Origin: Hermatobates lingyangjiaoensis
Lineage: Eukaryota; Arthropoda; Insecta; Hemiptera; Hermatobatidae
Assembly: GCA_026182355.1 (NCBI GenBank)
Contig: JAPFBL010000597.1
Span: 124,001 to 188,000 of the forward strand
Direction: 5' to 3'
DNA: 64,000 bases
Shown here: piece by piece, positions 46,276 to 55,984 of the stretch
Layout: each line of letters begins with the position of its first letter
Numbering within the stretch: the first letter of the stretch is position 1
Translations under genes and position numbers: made by a program
The notes under the pieces: model-generated
What the model saw: only the letters and a program-made list of their open reading frames with translations
What the model was told of the DNA's origin: nothing
Database searches by the model: none

Positions 46276-46554
46276 ACATGTGGGAAACATTATCTAACGC
46301 AGGAATTCAAGTTACCGAGACCAAGTTTTTCTCTCATAGTCAACTGTAGTTTACTTTCACAAGAGTCAGAGGTTCCAACTGTTTGTTCTTCCATGAACCT
46401 GAAGGTTAGACAGCTAATGTAGTGTATACAGAGGCATTTGCTTAACACTGTACTAATGATGGTATTTTCTACTATTCCATAATTTATAATTAGATTTCGG
46501 AACACCAAGTATAATAAAATTTTTGATTCCGATGAAGACGGGTACGTTTGCTAA
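46276..46554 (+). pseudogene. Helitron helicase tail and 3' end, copy 3
   Basis: 'cagaggttccaactgtttgt' and 'gaacctgaaggttagacagc' with 'taatgtagtgtatacagagg' after it translate as RVRGSN, then PEG, stop, TANVVYTEAF, the same Helitron motif as in copy 2. The 3' end shows a worn hairpin (CCGATGAAGACGG), then 'gtacgtttg' and CTAA, with T following, which fits the CTRR|T rule. Confidence 0.75.
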
Positions 46555-46773
46555 TATGTTATATAAATAAACATTTCAATGATATTGAAAGCTAAACAAT
46601 TTCAAGTAGCCCTTATAAAATCTATCTCTTATGTATTTATAATGGAAAATTATTTAAAAATGCAGTGGTATATTATGTGATATAATAAAAATTCAAGACA
46701 CTGATGCTTTTTATTTAGTTCTTTTCAATTCAAAATATTACACACATTACCTGGTTTATTACACTCTTAAAAT

Positions 46774-46905
46774 ATGACGTTCCAGGAGAATGTTCTACAT
46801 CGCTCTCATTGAAAGCTACCTTTCGATCAAAAGTGTTAGCTTAATGCAACAATTTGTTATAATCTCTGAGTGAATGATAACTATTGATATTATTGATGGC
46901 TTTTA
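46774..46905 (+). repeat. Dispersed 130-bp repeat, copy 1
   Basis: 'ttccaggagaatgtt' with 'tcattgaaagctac' and 'tttcgatcaaaag' recurs at 48864 with about 85-90 % identity by eye. Nothing indicates coding or ends. Confidence 0.6.
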
Positions 46906-47475
46906 ATGAATACTTGGTTATCCACATAAACAAATTTGTTCAATATATTGCATTATAATGTACGAAATTAGTTATTGTGTTTCTCTATGGCTATGTTTCT
47001 CCACTGATTTGTGCAAATACATAAATTTGTGCATGTGCTGAAATATTGAAAAGTGGCTTTATCCTGTTTGTCTTAATTTTTTCTTTTTATTTGAATGATT
47101 TGTTATAAGAATTTTATTTTCGTCAGAATAATACAACTGCCAACCAATCACAAATACTGACGATCAAAGAGTTCAGTTTTGTAATGGCGATACAGTTTAC
47201 TACATTGAATACTATTTACTATGTTATTTTATTTTTGTGGTAATAGCTTTGTTTTTATAATGTATTTAAAGATTGTTGAAGATTAGTACTGTACTAAGGG
47301 TGGGGTGAATAGACTAGGTCTACCACCAACATATTTATATTTTTTACCATAATTCTTAAAAGTTATTATTAAAAATGATTCAAGCCCATACTAAAGGACT
47401 AATTAATTTAGTTTAAATGTAGTCTCTATTAAATGACTAGGTAAAGCTCTGATTTTGGACGTTATGTTTTAACGG
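46906..47475. other. Non-coding; nothing recognised
   Basis: A+T-rich with no supported feature. Confidence 0.4.
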
Positions 47476-47479
47476 GTAT

Positions 47480-48300
47480 AATATACAAATAAATTCGACT
47501 ACTTAGTGAATATAATCTACCAGTAATAAGAAGCATTGCATTATTCCTTCCAATCAGTGTTAAATAAATGAATAAATAACTCATTATCCTTTTGAATTGG
47601 AACTGGAATGAATTGCATCTATTAAATTATTGAAATATAATTTGTATTTCGTTGAGGATGCTACTGTTTAGCAAATATAAAATAAACTAACATATTTTGG
47701 GTGGTATTATAGAATGCTACCTACCTACGATGTTACTATCTACCACTTTCTATATCATTTCATAGTAAAGATGGAAAAACTCACCACAAATATGCTATAA
47801 GTCATAAAATGCCCGTTATATGTATTGATTTTGAAACCTAACAATGATTGACATACAAACAAAAAAAGAAAAAAAGAAGATGTTTCTCAACAGTATTTGT
47901 AATCTGATTTAAATGTAATAAGGAGCATTATATAATTTCTTAAAATCAGTGTAAAATAAATTAAGAATAACTCAATATCTTATTGAATTGAAACTGGAAT
48001 GAATTGCATCTATTAAATTATAGAAATTTAATTTGTAATTCGTTGATGATGCTACTGAATAGCAAATATAAACTAAACTAATATATTTTGGGTGGTATTA
48101 TAGAATGCTACCTTCCTAGGATTTTACTATCTACCACTTTCAATATCATTTCATATTAAAGATGGAAAAACTCACCACAAATATGCTAAGAAGAATAAAA
48201 TGTCCGTTATATGTACTCATTTTGAAAACCTAACAATGATTGAAATACAAAAAAAAAAAGAAAAAAAAGAAGAAGTACCTCAACAACATTTGTAATCTGA
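47480..48300. repeat. Tandem duplication, unit about 390-400 bp
   Basis: Two adjacent direct copies, for example 'ggaatgaattgcatctatta' at 47605 and 47996, 'attttgggtggtattataga' at 47693 and 48082, and 'actcaccacaaatatgcta' near 47780 and 48170. Each unit ends in an A-rich tract ('aaaaaaagaaaaaaagaaga'). No coding potential. Possibly two copies of an element with an A-rich tail. Confidence 0.85.
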
Positions 48301-48856
48301 TTTAGACTATTGACGGTGGAAAGTTTTGAGAAAACTCGATATTCTATTCACTCTTTTTTTGAACAATAAGTTATTTTTGCAAACAGTAATAGAATAAATT
48401 TGGACTGCATATGGTGAGGAAATACTATTTTTAATTTTGTACACTGTGATTGTGATTTGAATAGGTTGTAATTTTCGGTGTAATGATTCTGTAATGTTTA
48501 ATTTCGAATAAATGTGTTGCTATAAACTGTTTATTATTGAAGGTAGATACAATATTGGGTGTTAAATATGAGTGATAGTAGAACATGGAATGTAGGTGGG
48601 CACTATAAGAGCATTTTAGTTATTTTTGTCTCCGGTAGATAGCAGTCCCAGTTATTAACTTTTTTTTTTAATGGTTTCTTATATTTTCATTACATTATTA
48701 TCTACTAATAATATAAGACTAATTCTGGAGACAAATAATGATTCACTATTATAAATGTGAATTTCTATTAAGTTACATAAAAAATTTTGCTTTTTAATTA
48801 GTTATTTTCAAACCACAAATTAGAATAATTGGAGAATATGTTGCAGTCAGTGAAAT
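48301..48856. other. Non-coding; nothing recognised
   Basis: A+T-rich with no supported feature. Confidence 0.4.
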
Positions 48857-48985
48857 CTGACATTCCAGGAGAATGTTTTACATCCCTATCATTGAAAGCT
48901 ACATTTCGATCAAAAGAGTTGGCTTAAAATTAAAGTTTTGTTATTATCTTCGAGTGAATGATACACTTTTGATACTATTACTGTT
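48857..48985 (+). repeat. Dispersed 130-bp repeat, copy 2
   Basis: Direct copy of 46774-46905, about 2.1 kb downstream: 'gacattccaggagaatgttt', 'tatcattgaaagctacattt' and 'cgagtgaatgata'. Together with the 390-bp duplication between them, this implies repeated local duplication of the region. Confidence 0.6.
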
Positions 48986-49299
48986 GAGTATAGGCAAGTC
49001 CAGATTTTATTAATACATTCCAAGGAGAACAATTTTAGATAAGTTGAAATATTATTGTTTTAATGATATGTCTATGAGTGGAATAATATAGAAATAATTA
49101 GCGCATTAATCTATACTGAAGAATTAAAATATAGTATCTCACTAAAGTTCGGTAAATTGGATAATAATGGAGCATAATTGCCCTTCAGAAATTGTATTTA
49201 ATATTATGAAATTCAAGAGGTAGATCTTAAGGATGTATAGGATGTACATATGCAGTAAGAGAAGGTTGGTGTTATTTGTTATGCTGTTTGATAGTATAA

Positions 49300-49570
49300 T
49301 ATCAAATTCAATATTTCTAGTGACGTATTTATTTTTTACACTATTGTGACTATTTATAATAAATTAAAAGGAAACTTCATATTAAAGATTTTATCAAATT
49401 AAATAATGCCAGTAAAACAAAGTTACTTTTAGTTGTTATAATAATATGAAATTCAATACCTGTATTAACTTATTTATATTTGACATTATTATGATCACTT
49501 ATAATAACAAAAAGGAAATCTTATAATATGGGGTTTATATTTTCAGTAAAGCTAGTAAAACAAAGTTAAT
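49300..49570. repeat. Tandem duplication, unit about 140 bp
   Basis: Two diverged copies share 'gaaattcaat' type starts, 'tttacactattgtgact' / 'ttgacattattatgatc', 'aaaaggaaa' and 'agtaaaacaaagtta' (49411 and 49556). Confidence 0.65.
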
Positions 49571-50695
49571 CTATCAAAGTATAAAATGGATTAGAAATGA
49601 CTTTTAATACGTTGAATGGAATTCAATTCAGGATCATAGGTCTCCAGTTAGTGTATAAATAATTATTATCCAACCAGAATATAGTTGGTCCCTTCATTTC
49701 CCGCCAACGTTACACATAATGCGCATGTCTTTTCTATCGTATGATCATTTCAACCAATCATAGCTCTAATTTTTTTCCAAGTCCTTTTCATGTCACTAAT
49801 AGCGTCACTTTTAATTGTAATAGTTTCAAATGAATTCAAATGTGTTCTGATTGAAACATTTAGTTCATTATATCTGTTTTCAACTAGTTTTTACGTTGAT
49901 TGAATGACAATGCAAGATTACAGAAGATATTGATCATAGTTACGGTCAGTAAAAACATTATATTCATTTTCTTTTCTATATTACGAGTTGGATTGATATT
50001 TCTTCAGCTTTTCATTCTTATGTGTAGAATATATTATTAGTAATAGTATATTTTGATCACCATTACACCTCGCCAGGAAGAAAGAATATTTAATATAATT
50101 ACCAACATATATATCATGCAAAAAAATCACGTTGTAATCGTTTTTAAGGCTCAGTGAACTTATCAACTGAATCAAAATAGTTTCTTCTATAACAATATTC
50201 AATAAGTGTCTTTTAATATCATTGAAAACAGTTATTTAATGTATTAGTTGTACCTATTTTCCAAATTTCCCTTCGTAATTTCGGATCTTAAACAATGTTA
50301 TTCTCATATTTTTTCTCTAATGCTGTATAGTTACATTAAAATTTATTTAGTTCTAAAATATTATTTTATTTTGACTAATCTATACTTTATTGCAAAATCC
50401 TTCAAACAGTGTTTCAATTATTTTACTATATTGTTTTACTATATGCGTACTATTATTACTGTTTTTATTGTACTACTGTAGTTTCTCTTATATTTATTTG
50501 TTCATAGTATAATTTGTATTATATACCATGCTCTTAGTGTTAATGGATTTTAGTCAGTGAATATCAATAAATAAATAACACAACAAATACCTCATGACTG
50601 GTGAATATCAATTGCTCAATTAGATGTTTTAAAATTATATTTTATGCACCAACTACAACTTTATTAATTTAAATTAACCCAAGTTTCATTTTAAA
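49571..50695. other. Non-coding; small promoter-like cluster near 49690-49770
   Basis: Around 49696-49763 a less A+T-rich island contains 'tttcccgccaa' (E2F-like), 'atgcgcatg' and 'aaccaatcata' (inverted CCAAT-like). No transcript or ORF can be tied to it. The remaining sequence shows only low-complexity open stretches (49981-50202 minus, 50248-50481 plus). Confidence 0.25.
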
Positions 50696-50700
50696 TAAAG

Positions 50701-51015
50701 GGGTCAGATTAGTCCAGAGGTAATGTGTTCCCCTAAGGACTGTTAGATCCGGGATTCGATGCCCACTCTGGCCCTCGATTTATTTACGTGGAATGTGAAA
50801 AAAAAAATCTGATACATCGTCCGTGGGAGTGGGCGTTAATTGGTTGGTCCCGAGCCTGTACTATGTCAAGTATATGAACGTTATAGGACCTTACTCTAAA
50901 TAATACACTTCAGTTAGGACTCCCAATATAGAATCATTGTGTAGTATCTCAAAGGGCCAAAGTTCGGCCTATGTCTGTTCTCTTGTGAGACTGCCACTGC
51001 AACATAACCTAATTT
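50701..51015 (+). mobile_element. tRNA-derived SINE, copy 3
   Basis: Head 'ggggtcagattagtccagag' (A-box, worn) and 'gggattcgatgcccac' (B-box), then 'ggccctcgatttatttacg', 'gggcgttaattggttggtcc', 'cgagcctgtactatgtcaag' and the tail 'acacttcagttaggactccc'. It extends past the other copies with 'aaagggccaaagttcggcct' and 'ctgccactgcaacataacct', which may be the full-length 3' part. Confidence 0.8.
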
Positions 51016-51354
51016 AAAATATTCCACGTCTAAATCAAAATAATTCATTTAAATATTGTTCATATTTATTTATATTATATTATAATTTATATATTTATAG
51101 TTTGTCAAATTGAAATACATATATACTACATTGAAGTTTAAATAGAACTTTGATTGTTTTACATTAACCCGAAAAAGTAGTATATTGAGGCAAAAAATAT
51201 ATTCCTGGTAGTTAATATTACTCCAATCGTATATACATTAAGTTTATTGTGAATTGTAGGAAAAGTTTCCACACAAAGTTGTCTTGTAAACGACAATAAA
51301 ACTTGTTACTTTACTATAAGTATAGTGATCCTGAAAAAGTATTAAATCCGTGTT
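51016..51354. other. Non-coding
   Basis: 'gttactttactataagtata' near 51305 is another relative of the TTTACTTATAGTAAAG terminus (reverse orientation). It abuts the hAT transposase relic. Otherwise nothing. Confidence 0.35.
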
Positions 51355-51702
51355 TAGCTATGTAAGATGATGGGAAAGCAAACAAATCAAATTTAATTGC
51401 CTACCACAAATTAGGATATTTATTCAGGAATTTGTCTGTGTAACCAAAAATCTGCTTACCATTTTTTAAAAAGGGGGTTTGAATTAAAAGCCGTTCTTTA
51501 CAGCAACTTAGTCTTCTTGAATTACAAGATTAGTGTTACTTGCACAAACATAAGTAGATGGTTTTAGCACCCAGTCCGGGGTTTTTATATTTATAAGATC
51601 TTGATATCTTTCATTCATGTTCTCTTGCGGATATTCCAAATGATTACAATAAAGAAGAGATCGTCTTCTGTTATAAAACAATAAACCATATAAAATCATC
51701 AC
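51355..51702 (-). pseudogene. hAT transposase fragment (ZBED/GTF2IRD2-like group)
   Basis: On the minus strand the frame reads LLYCNHLEYPQENMNERYQD, then LINIKTPDWVLKPSTYVC, and ends NLVIQED. That matches the R-x-Q-D-x-x-x-x-x-x-P-D-W-V...N-P-F...L-Q-E-E block of hAT-derived proteins such as ZBED and GTF2IRD2 relatives. After stop codons and a frame change it continues FLNKYPNLW, stop, AIKFDLFAFPSSYI, the following Y-P-x-L-W...A-F-P-S-S-Y-L block of the same family. The C-terminal VE-x-x-FS part is missing. It lies just outside the hAT element at 51860-53057, whose own transposase this might once have been. Confidence 0.7.
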
Positions 51703-51859
51703 AGTTCAGTTCTTTGACATACTGAGTTGTAAGAAGTCTTTAAAAGCCGTGGTTTTCTTTTAAAATAATGTAATTTATTTTTTCTCTCTGCATTTATAAA
51801 TACTCAACTCACTTTTCAATCTATGGTTATAAATTGAGATATTGGTGTATGTTTTATCA

Positions 51860-53057
51860 CAGTGATTACAAACCTTTTGAGTTTGACGTGTCAACAATTT
51901 TTAAAAAGAGCGAACCATAATTTTCTTGGCATGTCACACAACACAAAAGGAAAGAAAAACAAATAGTGATATTTGTAAATTTATTTAATTATTTGATTAA
52001 TGCCATTTAAAATACAAAAAAACCATAATTATGGAACTAATGATTTACATTTAGAAACTTGTACAAAATCAAATAATATATGTTTAATTAGAAACAAAAT
52101 ATATGATTGAAAATAAATATAAATTTATGGCTAAATCTTCTATTTTGGGTTTATAATAGTACATTTCTAGACCATGCAAGAGTCACTGACTCCATCTGAT
52201 ATCTCATTCCGTTTGTTTGTTTTAATATTACAGTGGAACCTCTACATACGAGATTAATTCGTTCCCGGATCGTGCTCGTATCTAGAATTTCTCGTATCTA
52301 GAGCGAATTTTTCCCATAAGAAATAACTGAAAACCAATTAATTTGTTCCTGTCCTCCCAAAATCATTCAAGTTAACCCTAAATAACTATGAACACATCTT
52401 CCTGATTACTAAAAACACATTCAAATAGTGACTGAACATAAAAATACAGTAATAAGATAAATAAGATGATATTAACGAAATAAAATGCGAGTTTATTATG
52501 AGCACTTCCATTTAAAATTAAAGTTAACTTTATGAAGAACTAAATTTTTTTACGGCACTAATTTATTTATGCACTTTTTTCTGCTTTTTAACATTACTGT
52601 ATCAGTTTTTACTTTTCTTCGCTTTCTTTTGCCCTTTTAGCTGGAATCGCAACACTTTCACTTTCTATAGGTCTTTTGAAGAAAAACTTATCCAAGGAGG
52701 TTTGTCTCTGTCTCCCTTTCAAAATGTTACGGAAATGTGTAAGGCAAGTGTCATTAAAAAGAGCTGTAGCACGACTAGTAGCTACATAGGTTCCTAGTAC
52801 GACTAGTAGGTTCCTAGCGGAACCATCTGGAAATTCTCGTAACTTGGATTTTCTCTCGTATGTAGAGCAAGATTTTTGCTCGAAAGACCTCTCGTATCTC
52901 GAGTTTCTCGTAAGTAGAGTAGCTCGTATGTAGAGGTTCCACTGTATTTGATAAATATTTGAACTACGAGTATGAATTTTTTTTTATTTTTGGTGTGTCA
53001 CCAATAATGGACTCTAGTGTGAGCATTGACACGCGTGTCATAGGTTTGTCATCACTG
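51860..53057. mobile_element. hAT deletion derivative interrupted by a Tigger-like element
   Basis: Ends CAGTGATTACAAACCT (left) and, reversed, CAGTGATGACAAACCT (right), with subterminal 'gacgtgtca' / 'tgacacgcgtgtca', bound 1198 bp. Flanking 8-mers TTTTATCA (51852-51859) and TTTGATCA (53058-53065) differ at one base, an aged target duplication. Removing the nested element leaves about 484 bp with no transposase, so it was a non-autonomous hAT copy. Confidence 0.8.
52231..52944. mobile_element. Tigger/pogo-like non-autonomous element, complete
   Basis: Perfect terminal inverted repeats start CAGTGGAACCTCTACATACG and continue several bases, flanked by TA on both sides (52229-52230, 52945-52946). 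Just inside both ends 'ctcgtatctagaatttctcg'-type motifs repeat. The 714-bp element has no transposase ORF. An 'acgactagtag' with 'gttcctag' block is duplicated near 52770-52818. It is inserted in the hAT element and so is younger than it. Confidence 0.9.
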
Positions 53058-53065
53058 TTTGATCA

Positions 53066-53910
53066 TAAAACCTAATTAAGGTTTAAATAAAGTTAGAAAA
53101 CTGTAACCAGTAATCCATTTAGAAGGTATTCTGTAAAGGGGTGAACTTACAGTTGTGGTATTCATTTCTTTTATTTTCACGCTCTTCTGTAACATATGCT
53201 CACATGTTATCCTTTCAAAACTCATATATTGAGAACTCATATTGAAAACTCATATAACAAGTGAGAACTTGTTATTTAGTTCTCACATTTATTTTTACAA
53301 ACTTCAAAAATCAGGAATATCTATAAACAACTTTGTCCTGAGTCATGAACTATTATTTACAACACTTATTTAATAGAATTAATAAAGGAAATTAATTTTC
53401 ATATGATGTTTAATTTCAATTAGTGTTGTTTTGAATGCAGCACCGGATGCTACTAATTACAATGGAAACATAATTGGCTTGGTTGTTTAACAAAATGGCG
53501 TTCTCATGAAATGAATCTCTATTAATGACAGTGATTCATCAAATAGGTCATATTAGCAGTAATTTAAATTTAAATTCTATGAATAAGCAAATTTAACTGC
53601 TAATCATAATTGGATAAGATATCCTACCTAATAAGATAGATTTGTGACACTCATTGAAGGATATTATTAATTTTGAAAAAAAATTAATTGTATGAGAATC
53701 ATCAGCAAATGAACTAACGTTTCAGAGTTAATTATACAGTCAATTCGTTCAGGTTATTATTTAAATTAGAGTTATTAAAACAGCTCTGTATATAAAGTTG
53801 GTGAGTTTGTTTGTTTGTTCATCTATTTTCCGTGGAGATAGAAACTTAAAATTAAATAAATAGTATTTATTACCTGAATAATGTTAAATAAAAGAAAATT
53901 ATCACTATAT
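53066..53910. other. Non-coding; nothing recognised
   Basis: A+T-rich. 'gaactcatattgaaaactca' local repetition at 53220-53260. No gene. Confidence 0.4.
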
Positions 53911-53914
53911 TCTA

Positions 53915-54190
53915 AAATTCCAGCCAGGGTAGCTAGTGTCTTGCATGCTCGCATTTGACAGTAGTGCAAATGTAATATATATAAATGTAAGGACAATTTT
54001 TTTTTATTTAATATTTGTGTAATATAAACACTGGTAATAATCTAAAGGCATGAAGCCAGGATAGTTCACTGGCTTGCGTGCTCGCTGATGACAGTAGCAC
54101 AAATATATTGAAAATAAATGTAATAAAAAAAATTTAAGAATTAAAATTTGAATAATATAAATGATGGTAATAAAGTAAAGGTATGGAACC
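53915..54190. repeat. Tandem duplication, unit about 130 bp
   Basis: 'ccagccagggtagctagtgt' with 'cttgcatgctcgcatttgac' (53922) and 'agccaggatagttcactggc' with 'ttgcgtgctcgctgatgaca' (54055) begin two diverged copies, both followed by 'agta(g/t)..caaat' and an A/T-rich part. Confidence 0.7.
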
Positions 54191-54275
54191 TGAAGATCTG
54201 ACCGAGTCCCGATAAACTTTAGTTTTGTATATATATATATCAATGATCAAGCAACAATAACCAATGGGAAAAGAA

Positions 54276-54318
54276 GACTAAGATCTTTCAACCATAACAA
54301 GCGGTCTTCGTCAGAGTC
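54276..54318 (-). ncRNA. Hammerhead-like motif (family 2), core intact
   Basis: Minus strand: GACU, CUGACGA, stem II region AGACCG-CUUGUUA-UGGUU (ACCG pairs UGGU with one wobble), GAA, AGAUCU, U17, AGUC. Stem I AGUC/GACU pairs fully. Core, stem I and the palindromic stem III are all present. Confidence 0.6.
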
Positions 54319-54428
54319 AAAAACCGAACTGAAATATTTTTATTTGTCATTTGTGAAATCTTTATATATATATATATATATATATAGGTAATCAATGATC
54401 AAACCACAATAAGAAAATCGAAAAGCAA

Positions 54429-54471
54429 GACTAAGATCTTTCAACTGTAACAAGCGGTCTTCGTCAGAGTC
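54429..54471 (-). ncRNA. Hammerhead-like motif (family 2), weakened stem II
   Basis: As the neighbouring copies, but stem II is ACCG...CAGU, with one C-A mismatch. Core CUGACGA...GAA, stem I GACU/AGUC and stem III AGAUCU are intact. Confidence 0.55.
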
Positions 54472-54494
54472 AAAAACCCAACTGTTGGGTTTTT

Positions 54495-54537
54495 GACTCT
54501 GACGAAGACCGCTTGTTACGGTTGAAAGATCTTAGTC
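54495..54537 (+). ncRNA. Hammerhead-like motif (family 2), best copy
   Basis: The 43-nt plus-strand order is GACU (stem I), CUGACGA (core positions 3-9, fits CUGANGA), AG, stem II ACCG-CUUGUUA-CGGU, U, GAA (positions 12-14), stem III AGAUCU (self-complementary; A15.1...U16.1), U at the cleavage position 17, then AGUC closing stem I. Every invariant hammerhead base is present. The CUU cleavage triplet satisfies the NUH rule. Since stem III has no loop, cleavage would need two copies paired through AGAUCU, as proposed for Penelope hammerheads. Confidence 0.65.
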
Positions 54538-54625
54538 TTTCTTTCCCATTTTTTTATTTTGGTTTGATCATTGATTGTTATTTCACAATCAAAAAGATTT
54601 ATGTGAAATCTTTTTATATATAGGT

Positions 54626-54890
54626 AAATGTTGACAAAAAAACATAAATGTTGACAGAAAAACTAAAAACACCCACTTACAGTCTCTAATTTTTGGTTTG
54701 AACCGTTTTCAGGAGAGATAAGAGAGGGAAACCAAGCGAACTGGTATACAGATGGTTGGAGACCAACAATGTTGCAGTACACGCACCTGGTCACGAAGAA
54801 TAAGGTAAAAAATAATAAATTTATAATTAAATTAGGAAATACGAATAAATTATAATAATTAAATCAAAGAAAAACGAGGGATAAACAGAG
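54626..54890. other. Sequence between Penelope palindromes
   Basis: 54640-54800 is less A+T-rich ('gatggttggagaccaacaat', 'cacgcacctggtcacgaaga') and may be interior sequence of the same retroelement. It has no recognisable protein. 'aaatgttgaca' is tandemly repeated at 54626-54653. Confidence 0.3.
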
Positions 54891-54960
54891 GAAGTGATAT
54901 ATATATATATAAATATATATATATCAATGATCAAACCACAATAAGAAAATGGGATAGCAA

Positions 54961-55003
54961 GACTAAGATCTTTCAACCGTAAATAGCGGTCTTCGTCAGA
55001 GTC
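54961..55003 (-). ncRNA. Hammerhead-like motif (family 2), intact core and stems
   Basis: Minus strand: GACU, CUGACGA, stem II ACCG-CUAUUUA-CGGU, GAA, AGAUCU, U, AGUC. It differs from the best copy only in the stem II loop, while both sides of the stem are kept. That is consistent with an RNA structure, though one copy cannot prove selection. Confidence 0.6.
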
Positions 55004-55037
55004 AAAAACCCAACTGACTCTGACACGTTGGGTTTTT

Positions 55038-55080
55038 GACTCTGACGAAGACCGCTTGTTACAGTTGAAAGATCTTAGTC
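55038..55080 (+). ncRNA. Hammerhead-like motif (family 2), weakened stem II
   Basis: Same order as 54495-54537 with ACCG...CAGU in stem II (one mismatch). Core, stem I and stem III are intact. Confidence 0.55.
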
Positions 55081-55169
55081 TTGCTTTCCAATTTTCTTAT
55101 TGTGGTTTGATCATTGATTGTTATTTCACGTGTTTATGTGAAATCTTTATATATATACTTTAAATAAAC

Positions 55170-55678
55170 AAATCTTTAATAGTATTAAATTTTAATGTAA
55201 GTCGAAAAGTAACAGACAGTGGAGGATATTCCAAATAGTTTTATAGGAAATTTAAAAAAATAATAATAAAATACTATAATGTCCTCTTTGTAAACCATAT
55301 AGCCACATCCAAATTTCACACGAAGCATGCTGCCATTTGCAAAAATGTTAAACTCTGCCTACTCTTTCTTGTCAGTGTAAATATCTTGCTCAACATCTTG
55401 ATGGTACTAAAAGAAGTATTATAGTTTATCATGTTTAGAGCCGTTTATCTCTCTACCTTTTCAAAACGCTAAATTCTTGCAATAAGACCAAGTTCTTTCC
55501 TCCTTAAGGCAAACATGCTGTGTACATGCGATTATATGTAGTACAACATATTTGCCAATCTAAGCACTTTAGGTTGGTGAACGATTGCAGTTTTCAAGAT
55601 GGACAGGTTTCCTAGAAAACTTCTTATACCTTCTATATAGATAAAGGTCATTTGATTTGGTTTAGTTTTTTTGTTTAA
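55170..55678. other. Non-coding; nothing recognised
   Basis: Mixed A+T-rich sequence with no supported feature. Confidence 0.4.
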
Positions 55679-55679
55679 T

Positions 55680-55981
55680 TATTTAAACCGATCCCCTAGC
55701 GGGTGATAACGTCAGCCATTAACCGGCTTTTTGTTTGATCGTTGATTCTACGGATTCTACATTGGGAGTCCTAAATTTTGCCTAACTCAAGTGCATTTCA
55801 AGTAGGGATCTTTAGCGAGTACCTGACATCATACAGGCTCGGGACCGACGGCTTAGTGTTTTTTCCGATGAAAGATGTACTCAGATTTATTCACCTTAAA
55901 TCGAGTGCCAGATGGGGATCGAACTCCATACCTACCAGTTCAGAAGCAAGCACGTTAACCACTGAGCTAACCTGACCCCCT
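55680..55981 (-). mobile_element. tRNA-derived SINE, copy 4 (best head)
   Basis: Minus strand: 'gggggtcaggttagctcagt' and 'ggttaacgtgc' (A-box region), 'ggagttcgatccccatctgg' (B-box), then 'cactcgatttaaggtgaata', 'taagccgtcggtcccgagcc', 'tgtatgatgtcaggtactcg', 'acttgagttaggcaaaattt', 'aggactcccaatgtagaatc', and at the far end 'ccggttaatggctgacgtta'. Both Pol III boxes are near consensus, so this may be close to the active master sequence. The 65-codon ORF on the plus strand here is a shadow of the SINE. Confidence 0.85.
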
Positions 55982-55984
55982 CTT

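Larger units (their letters stand above)
54225..54625. mobile_element. Penelope-type palindromic insertion (family 2), three hammerhead motifs
   Basis: A single minus-strand arm (54240-54360) is followed by a (TA)n run and then a near-perfect palindrome (54389-54600, centre at about 54483). In it 'aatcaatgatcaaaccacaa' to 'gtcaaaaacccaac' is mirrored by 'gttgggtttttgactc' to 'ggtttgatcattgattgtta'. Each arm ends outward in 'gtgaaatctttttatata' type sequence, probably the element's terminal junction with TA-rich target DNA. No reverse transcriptase remains. Confidence 0.75.
54893..55165. mobile_element. Penelope-type palindromic insertion (family 2), second copy
   Basis: Begins in a (TA)n run. 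Arms 54924-55010 and 55028-55130 mirror each other around about 55018 ('caaaaacccaactgac' / 'ttgggtttttgactc'). It carries one hammerhead motif per arm and ends in 'tatgtgaaatctttatatat', like the copy at 54225-54625. Confidence 0.75.
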
